This document shows positions 7,021 through 11,062 of a stretch of DNA of 11,062 nt, piece by piece. Positions within the stretch are counted from its first letter, which is position 1. The number at the start of each line of letters is the position of its first letter. The position numbers and the translations under genes were made by a program. Source of the DNA: CAZGYE01 sp964530165 (GTDB lineage Bacteria; Planctomycetota; Planctomycetia; Planctomycetales; Planctomycetaceae); the NCBI GenBank assembly GCA_964530165.1, contig CAZGYE010000197.1:1-11062 (forward strand), written 5' to 3'. The notes under the pieces were generated by a model. That model had not been told where the DNA came from, did no database searches, and saw only the letters and a list, made by a program, of their open reading frames with translations.

Positions 7021-7414
7021 ATGACGATTCTCGCACTTGATCTGGGAAAGTTCAAGACGGTGGCCTGTGTTTATCGTGATGGAGACGCTCGGTTCGAGAC
7101 CATCGAGACGCTGCGAAGTGCGTTCTCGCGTCTGATTCAGCGTGAAGCGGCGGACGTGGTCGGGTACCGGGTGTCGCTGCACGGCCGAAGTGATCTGTGC
7201 GTACCTCGACGATCCGAACCGTTTCCGCAATGGGCGTGAGGTGGCGAGTTGCGCGGGCTTGGTTCCGGTTCAATACCAGTCCGGGCAGAGCGACCGCCGC
7301 GGGCGAATCACGAAACGCGGTTCACGGCTGCTGCGAACGTCGCTGGTGGAATGCGGCTGGCTGCTGATCCGTACAAAGGGCAGTCACTCACACGAGACAA
7401 TCCACAATGAATAA
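7021..7414 (+). pseudogene. internally deleted IS110-family transposase
   Basis: The first 47 codons (7021-7161) begin MTILALDLGK, the N-terminus of IS110-family DEDD recombinases with the first catalytic Asp at residue 7. An AAGGAG ribosome site at 7006-7011 is intact. From about 7163 a different frame carries the C-terminal Transposase_20 region: AYLDDPNRFRNGREV, then AGLVPVQYQSG and GRITKRGSRLLRTSLVECGW. Its QSG serine is probably the conserved nucleophile. A full protein is around 340 residues, so roughly 210 or more residues, including the remaining DEDD acids, have been lost and the two ends joined out of frame. The 3' end also diverges after LLIR and stops at 7412-7414. It cannot be active. 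The family assignment is firm; the exact ends of the element are not visible because IS110 members lack clear terminal repeats. Confidence 0.85.
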
Positions 7415-7470
7415 CGCTTCGCCAACAGAAGGTCATGGCCACGTAAACTCGAAGCTTGGTCGACGCACAA

Positions 7471-7575
7471 CGAGCGTGTCCTAATATTAACCACGCTAAC
7501 CCGCCGGGAACAGGCCGGCGCGAACGGCGTTGACTTCGGGACACGCTCGACTCGCCGGCCTGTTCCCGGCGGGTT
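7471..7575. repeat. interleaved perfect inverted repeats (pseudoknot order A-B-A'-B')
   Basis: Arm A (CGAGCGTGTCC, 7471-7481) is the exact complement of A' at 7539-7549. Arm B is 23 bp (7498-7520) and is perfectly complementary to B' at 7553-7575. The arms interleave, so A' lies in the loop of the B/B' stem. The stretch is between the IS110 relic and the 3' end of hicB. B/B' could act as a terminator-like hairpin for hicB or mark a dispersed repeat. No T-run follows on either side. Nothing here looks coding. Confidence 0.8.
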
Positions 7576-7599
7576 CAGCGGATTGTTCGGCTTGGAACC

Positions 7600-7821
7600 C
7601 TATACCACTTCCTGCATGGGCCTCACCTTGGGGGCGGGCAGGGAGCGGCCCTCGGACTCAAAATGGGCGATCACATCGTCGATTACTTCGCATAAATCAG
7701 CATACACTTTCTTCGGATCATCCCCGTGAATCCCAGTGATCAGATCGGGACACTTGCCAATGTACGCTCCATCTTCGTCGCTCCATTCGATCCACTTGTG
7801 GTATTGGTCGCTCTTTTTCAT
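7600..7821 (-). CDS. hicB: HicB-family antitoxin (type II toxin-antitoxin)
   Basis: The 73-residue protein has the short HicB fold throughout: YHKWIEWSDEDGAYIGKCPDL, then GIHGDDPKKVYADLCEVIDDVI, ending LPAPKVRPMQE. HicB binds and blocks the HicA mRNA-cleaving toxin. There is no obvious separate C-terminal DNA-binding domain, as in the short HicB_lk group. Its ATG overlaps the stop of the upstream hicA remnant (ATGA), and GAGG (complement of 7829-7832) lies 7 nt before the start, inside hicA. The antitoxin looks intact although its toxin partner is truncated, so it is now probably an orphan. It could still neutralise other HicA toxins in the cell. No promoter of its own was identified. Confidence 0.85.
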   Translation of the reverse strand: MKKSDQYHKWIEWSDEDGAYIGKCPDLITGIHGDDPKKVYADLCEVIDDVIAHFESEGRSLPAPKVRPMQEVV

Positions 7822-7952
7822 TCTTGAACCTCTTCGATCGCTCGGCGGACCTGTTTTTCCTGATACGGCTTGGCGTCATCGCCGATTTGACCGCTCAATG
7901 TGACGGCACCACAAGTGGTGCAGCCGTTTGGTTTCTTGGATGTGCAGGGCAT
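7818..7952 (-). pseudogene. hicA: 3' remnant of HicA-type toxin gene
   Basis: Upstream of and overlapping hicB, the frame ends AVTLSGQIGDDAKPYQEKQV then RRAIEEVQE, the C-terminal half of the HicA/YcfA-type toxins paired with this HicB group. The N-terminal half, with the GSH motif holding the catalytic His that HicA needs to cleave mRNA, is absent. Before the recognisable part there is only an unnatural Cys-rich stretch (GCTTCG) and then palindromic repeats at 7966-8031. The first ATG in frame is at 7952; a TTG at 8000 lies inside the repeats. A complete HicA of this type has about 65-80 residues; only about 31 are convincingly present. It is surely inactive as a toxin but may still be transcribed and couple translation of hicB. 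Confidence 0.7.
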
Positions 7953-7965
7953 GCTGATCGGCAAC

Positions 7966-7985
7966 GGCAGGCTGGAAAGCCTGCC
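7966..7985. repeat. perfect 8 bp stem / GGAA loop palindrome
   Basis: GGCAGGCT at 7966-7973 pairs with AGCCTGCC at 7978-7985. The segment GCTGGAAAGCC at its core recurs directly at 8001-8011, joined to the next palindrome. It lies at the point where hicA similarity is lost. Confidence 0.7.
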
Positions 7986-8000
7986 CCACGGTGATAGCAA

Positions 8001-8031
8001 GCTGGAAAGCCCACGGGTGGCAACCCGTGGG
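8001..8031. repeat. GCTGGAAAGCC repeat plus perfect 9 bp palindrome
   Basis: CCCACGGGT at 8010-8018 pairs perfectly with ACCCGTGGG at 8023-8031 around loop GGCA. It directly follows the second copy of GCTGGAAAGCC. The palindrome is a close relative of the one at 8074-8095, in opposite orientation by loop sequence (GGCA against TGCC), which points to a repeat family rather than chance. Confidence 0.7.
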
Positions 8032-8050
8032 ACCAGGTGGGACCATCACA

Positions 8051-8866
8051 TTAATCCCGTCGAGTGTTCTCTTCCCGCGGGTTGCCACCCGAGGGCTTTT
8101 GAAATCCTGTTGTGAACGCGTGAGTGCTCTTTGGGTGCGTTCCGCGCAGCCGTTTGGTTGCTTCGACGAACGCGTTGAACAGTTGCTGCTGAATCGGGTC
8201 GTCGGCCGCGGTGAGTTCCGGGTGCCATTGGACGCCGATCAGCCAGGGATGCCCGCGCATCTCGATCGCCTCGATGGTCCCGTCGGCGGCGTCCGCGGCG
8301 ATTTCCAGCGGTGGGGCGACGTCACGAATCGCCTGGTGGTGCCACGAGGCGGCCACAAACTCCACGGCCGGTAGGAAACTCGCCAGGCGGGAGTTGCTTC
8401 TGAGCGTCACCGCATGCTGCGTCGCATCCCGCGGCGGAGCGCGGTGTAAGATCGTTTCGCCCACCGCCTCGGGCAGATGCTCATGCAGAGTTCCTCCCAG
8501 GGCGACGTTGATGATCTGCATGCCACGGCAGATTCCGAGCGTGGGCAAACCGGAGTCGACGACCAGCTTCGCCAACGCGAGATCGCTGGCGTCCCGTTCC
8601 GCGTCGACATTGTAAATGGTCTCGTGCTGGCGGCCGCCGTAGTGCACCGGGTCGAGATCGCCGCCGCCGGAGAGTATGAGTCCGTCGAGGCTCTCCACAA
8701 GTCCGTTCAACGCGGCCTCGCCCGGCGGCAAGAGAACCGGTACGCCGCCGGCCCGGCGAACTACGTCGACGTATTCCCGCGGCAGCAGAAAACGGTTCTC
8801 GTCGTTCTTGCCGTTTGTGGTGATGCCGATCAACTGTCTTGGTTCCCCGTGAAGAGTCTCGCTCAT
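8051..8866 (-). CDS. peptidase C26 / class I glutamine-amidotransferase-like hydrolase, PuuD-like
   Basis: The 271-residue cytosolic protein matches gamma-glutamyl-gamma-aminobutyrate hydrolase and relatives: IGITTN at the start, LILSGGGDLDPVHYG at about 63-77, the nucleophile elbow GICRGMQ with Cys113, then WHHQAI and GVQWHPE with His215 and Glu217 completing the triad. PuuD members cleave gamma-glutamyl-GABA in putrescine breakdown; others act on different gamma-glutamyl amides, and no puu genes are near. The ATG at 8866 fits the family N-terminus (about 12 residues before IGIT); a GTG at 8974 would add 36 unlikely residues. No clear ribosome site precedes the ATG. The family normally ends soon after 'NAFVEATKRL' (about 240); here about 30 more residues follow, the last 15 from a palindromic repeat. 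It is divergent from the oxidoreductase gene. Confidence 0.85.
   Translation of the reverse strand: MSETLHGEPRQLIGITTNGKNDENRFLLPREYVDVVRRAGGVPVLLPPGEAALNGLVESLDGLILSGGGDLDPVHYGGRQHETIYNVDAERDASDLALAKLVVDSGLPTLGICRGMQIINVALGGTLHEHLPEAVGETILHRAPPRDATQHAVTLRSNSRLASFLPAVEFVAASWHHQAIRDVAPPLEIAADAADGTIEAIEMRGHPWLIGVQWHPELTAADDPIQQQLFNAFVEATKRLRGTHPKSTHAFTTGFQKPSGGNPREENTRRD
8074..8095. repeat. palindrome inside the 3' end of the C26 hydrolase gene
   Basis: CCCGCGGGT at 8074-8082 pairs with ACCCGAGGG at 8087-8095 with one mismatch and loop TGCC. It matches the 8010-8031 palindrome apart from a few bases. Read on the minus strand it encodes the PSGGNPRE tail of the hydrolase gene, so the repeat has become part of a coding sequence. 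Confidence 0.7.
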
Positions 8867-9051
8867 GATGATGCAGGATGCATGGCCGCGGATCAAGTCG
8901 CTTTTCTCCAGATGGTTCCGGATGAAGCGTGCGTGCGTATCCCGCGGGCGGAACGCGAAGGTTGCAGCGAGCACTGTTGGAGGCTACCGTAAACAGCAGA
9001 CGACAGGTCCGAGAGACGGACGTGTGGCGAGCCAATTCATAGGAGAACTCA

Positions 9052-10434
9052 ATGATGAAACAAGACGCGCAAACGAAATCGCAACAGTTGCCAGGCTGTA
9101 CCCGTCGTGACGTGCTGAAGGCCGGCGGAACGATGGCCGCCGCTTCGGTGCTGGCTGGCGTGGCCATCCCACCGGTCCACGCTGCCGAGGACAATACGAT
9201 TCACCTGGCGTTGATCGGCAGCGGCAACCGCGGCAGTGGGGCGGTGGGCAACGCAATCGCGGCTTCCGCCGGCAGCCCGATCAAGCTGGTGGCGATGGCC
9301 GACATTCTGGAGAATCGCTTGAAGATATCGCATAGGACGCTGACGGATCGTTTCGGCGACAAAATCGACGTTCCGTCCGAGCGGCAGTTCATCGGCTTCG
9401 ACGCCTACCGCAAGGCGATCGACTGTTTGCGGCCCGGCGACATCGCCATGCTCACGACGCACGCCGGGTTCCGGCGAGTCCATTTCGACTACGCAGTGGA
9501 CAAGGGCGTGCACGTGTTTATGGAGAAATCGTTCGCACCGGACCCGGCCGGACTGAAGCGGATGCTGCGGGCAGGCGAGCGGGCGAAGAAGAAGAACTTG
9601 AAGATCGCCGCCGGGCTGATGTGCCGCCATTCGCCGAACCGCCAGGCGTTGATCCAGAAGATTCGCGACGGCGAACTGGGCGACGTTCTGTTCATTCAGG
9701 CGTACCGCATGGGAGGTGGGGGTGTGTTGCCGCCTCGCCCGCCGGAGAAGAACGAGTTGCTTTGGCAGGCCGCGAGGCCCGGTTCGAGCCATCTGCTGTG
9801 GGCGGCCTCCGGCCTGATGATCGAGTTGTTGATCCATCAGATTGACGAGTGCTGCTGGCTGAAGGACGCGTGGCCCGTTTCCGTCCACGGCGTGGGCGGC
9901 CGAGTGCCGGAGAAGAAGGATTGCGGCCAGAACCACCACGCCTACGCGATGGAATTCACTTTTCCCGATGGAGCCGTCGCACGGGTCGACAACCGCAACA
10001 TTCCACGGTGCGATAGCGCCTTTGTTACCTATCTACACACCACACGATGCGCGGCGCAGTTCTCCGGCCCGATCCATCGCAGCGACGCCCACATCTACAA
10101 GGATCAACGTCTCGACAAGCAGAACATCACTTGGAAGGCGGACCCCGAGAACAAGCCGCTGCACCAGTACGAGTGGGAAGTGCTGCTGGACGCGATCCGC
10201 AACGACAAGCCGCACAACGAGACCGAGCGGGCGATCTACGCCAACCTGGCCGCCGTGATGGGCCGCGCGGCGGTGCATTCGGGCAAAACCATCACGTGGG
10301 AACAGGCAATGGCCTCAAAGTTCCAGTTCGTAGCCAACGTCGATGAATTGGATTACGACAGTCCCGCCCCGGTGCAGGCCGACGCAGAAGGTTGCTATCC
10401 CGTTCCCATCCCCGGCCAGTGGACGGAGGTCTGA
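9052..10434 (+). CDS. Tat-exported Gfo/Idh/MocA-family oxidoreductase
   Basis: The 460-residue protein begins with a twin-arginine signal (TRRDVLKAGG, Arg18-Arg19, then a hydrophobic stretch and PVHAAE near 45). The NAD(P)-binding Rossmann domain starts IHLALIGSGNRGSG (Gly56, Gly58, Gly61). The usual EKP motif reads EKS (158-160). The C-terminal sugar-binding domain contains IELLIHQIDECCW, with His262 and Asp265 at the typical catalytic positions. Such enzymes oxidise or reduce sugars and inositols, or use bound cofactor for glycoside cleavage; planctomycetes carry many exported copies. The Tat signal implies folding with cofactor before export. AGGAG at 9041-9045 is 6 bp before the ATG. A small hairpin (9007-9011/9017-9021) lies in the leader. 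The gene is followed by a hairpin repeat and appears monocistronic. The substrate is unknown. Confidence 0.9.
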   Translation: MMKQDAQTKSQQLPGCTRRDVLKAGGTMAAASVLAGVAIPPVHAAEDNTIHLALIGSGNRGSGAVGNAIAASAGSPIKLVAMADILENRLKISHRTLTDRFGDKIDVPSERQFIGFDAYRKAIDCLRPGDIAMLTTHAGFRRVHFDYAVDKGVHVFMEKSFAPDPAGLKRMLRAGERAKKKNLKIAAGLMCRHSPNRQALIQKIRDGELGDVLFIQAYRMGGGGVLPPRPPEKNELLWQAARPGSSHLLWAASGLMIELLIHQIDECCWLKDAWPVSVHGVGGRVPEKKDCGQNHHAYAMEFTFPDGAVARVDNRNIPRCDSAFVTYLHTTRCAAQFSGPIHRSDAHIYKDQRLDKQNITWKADPENKPLHQYEWEVLLDAIRNDKPHNETERAIYANLAAVMGRAAVHSGKTITWEQAMASKFQFVANVDELDYDSPAPVQADAEGCYPVPIPGQWTEV

Positions 10435-10438
10435 CCTG

Positions 10439-10535
10439 GTTTCAAAACGGGGAGGATGCGGCGCCCGCCGAGCTGGTACGTCTGAGTACAAAGGCTCAGC
10501 AAGAGCTTCGTCCTCCCAAAATCGAGTTTTGAAAC
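10439..10535. repeat. ~97 bp imperfect hairpin repeat, possible bidirectional terminator
   Basis: The outer arms are GTTTCAAAAC (10439-10448) and its exact complement at 10526-10535. A second pair, GGGAGGA at 10450-10456, pairs with TCCTCCC at 10511-10517. The rest (10457-10510) is partly complementary, with CTGAG/CTCAG near the tip. It begins 5 bp after the oxidoreductase stop and faces the transposase relic tail-to-tail. The outer arms contain A and T runs beside a GC stem, so termination is possible, but its size suggests a dispersed repeat element. Confidence 0.7.
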
Positions 10536-10726
10536 GGCTTCATGGAATTTGGAGTGGTGGGCCAGAAGGCTGGCGATCCGGAATACACCATTGGCGCCGA
10601 CCTCTACTTGCATCGTGCCCTCCGGCCTTGCGGCGGGGTTACGCGGCAGAAAGGGGGCGAAAACGCTGGAAATCATCTATCAAGAACGCAAGTCGGCGGG
10701 GTGGGCGTCAGTGTTTGCGGTGTTGT

Positions 10727-11062
10727 TCAGGTCGCGGTTTGGCGGATTCGCTGGCCGGTCATGCAGTTCTGGCGGCGTTGCCAGAAGTCGGCCATTGGCT
10801 GGGTGTCGCTCTCGGTAGTCGGCCCGCAGTTGCAGCACGGCTTCGCAGCCGGCCGGCGCCCAGACTTTCTCGGTCCCTTTCACGCGGCCTTGCCAGGTCC
10901 ATTTCAGCCAACGCTCATAGACGCTCCAGCCGTCCTGGAAGCAACGGCCGGCCGTTGCGGCGGCGAAGAGGTAGGTCATGGCATGCACGAAATCCAGGAT
11001 GGCCGTCCCGAAGAACCGCCGGACTGAGATCCTCGTCGACCGCCAGCCGCAGACTCTTCGCC
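10727..11062 (-). pseudogene. broken DDE-type transposase, internal deletion and frameshift, cut by the right edge
   Basis: On the minus strand one frame reads RRFFGTAILDFVHAMTYLFA, then AAATAGRCFQDGW and RWLKWTWQG. It jumps at about 10886 directly to RVKGTEKVW and GCEAVLQLRADY, which in intact planctomycete transposases of this type is separated by perhaps 80-90 residues. The C-terminus continues in another frame, from about 10805-10815: DTQPMADFWQRRQ, then MTGQRIRQTAT and TGA at 10727-10729. So there is an in-frame internal deletion plus a one-base-type frameshift. The 'ES.VKQ.N.RVKGTE.FW' region that normally holds the last catalytic Glu is lost at the deletion. The remnants resemble an ISKra4-like group, but I cannot fix the family. 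The 5' part lies outside the window. Confidence 0.6.

Noticed and set aside
7920..8162. 14 bp direct repeat GCAGCCGTTTGGTT at 7920-7933 and 8149-8162, suggesting a duplicated hydrolase 3' end
   Set aside because: The match hardly extends beyond 14 bases, and one match of that length is not improbable in 11 kb; not enough to claim a duplication.
8867..8974. GTG start at 8974 for the C26 hydrolase, adding 36 residues
   Set aside because: The extension is unlike the family N-terminus, which begins a few residues before IGIT, and it would occupy the leader of the divergent gene.
10395..10676. 93-codon minus-strand frame after the transposase relic, and a 161-codon plus-strand frame at 10542-11027
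   Set aside because: The first overlaps the oxidoreductase 3' end and the hairpin repeat; the second is antisense to the transposase relic. Neither shows a family motif.
1..11062. CRISPR array, tRNA or rRNA genes, retron, or a clear multi-gene defence system
   Set aside because: No regularly spaced direct repeats, no cloverleaf with a CCA or T-loop motif, and no reverse transcriptase, nuclease or ATPase gene sets were found on either strand.

Overview
This GC-rich window looks like an accessory stretch of a planctomycete chromosome, most likely a Pirellulales-type genome. That assignment is an inference from gene content and style. The content is a secreted S1-type sulfatase, a secreted PQQ-repeat beta-propeller protein opening with the 'DWPQFRGPRGDG' block, a Gfo/Idh/MocA oxidoreductase with a Tat signal, a PHP/DUF3604 protein, a short HicB, broken transposases and many palindromic intergenic repeats. 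No rRNA, tRNA or CRISPR array was seen.

Layout. 1-63: possible C-terminus of a plus-strand gene entering from the left. 67-2934 (minus): a likely two-gene unit, PQQ-repeat protein then PHP/DUF3604 protein. 2935-3213: divergent intergenic region holding a ~145 bp inverted-repeat element with nested hairpins. 3214-4902 (plus): a thiamine-diphosphate enzyme of the benzoylformate decarboxylase type with two altered key positions. 5071-6833 (minus): a small membrane protein resembling a cut-short DUF3592 protein, overlapping an exported sulfatase by ATGA. 6841-7470: the left non-coding end and an internally deleted transposase of an IS110-family element; the leader has strong stem-loops and may be a relic of a bridge-RNA locus. 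7471-7575: two interleaved perfect inverted repeats. 7600-7952 (minus): a hicB antitoxin gene and the 3' remnant of its hicA toxin partner. 7966-8095: three short palindromes, one of which is read as the C-terminal tail of the next gene. 8051-8866 (minus): a class I glutamine-amidotransferase-like (peptidase C26, PuuD-like) hydrolase. 9052-10434 (plus): a Tat-exported Gfo/Idh/MocA oxidoreductase. 10439-10535: another hairpin-forming repeat. 10536-10726: no supportable gene. 10727-11062 (minus): a frameshifted and internally deleted transposase running off the right edge.

Working together. Sulfatase, oxidoreductase and PQQ-propeller proteins are typical of planctomycete polysaccharide metabolism in the periplasm, but the genes here are mostly solitary or paired and do not form one obvious pathway. 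The most distinctive theme is genome erosion and rearrangement. Two unrelated transposases have lost their middles but kept both ends, a toxin gene has lost its 5' half next to palindromes, and at least four palindromic repeat types occupy intergenic boundaries, one of them extending a protein. I found no convincing new multi-gene defence or biosynthetic system. The strongest leads are the IS110 leader RNA, the interleaved inverted repeats, the 145 bp element, and the ThDP enzyme with Glu in the GDG motif and Tyr at the second catalytic His position.
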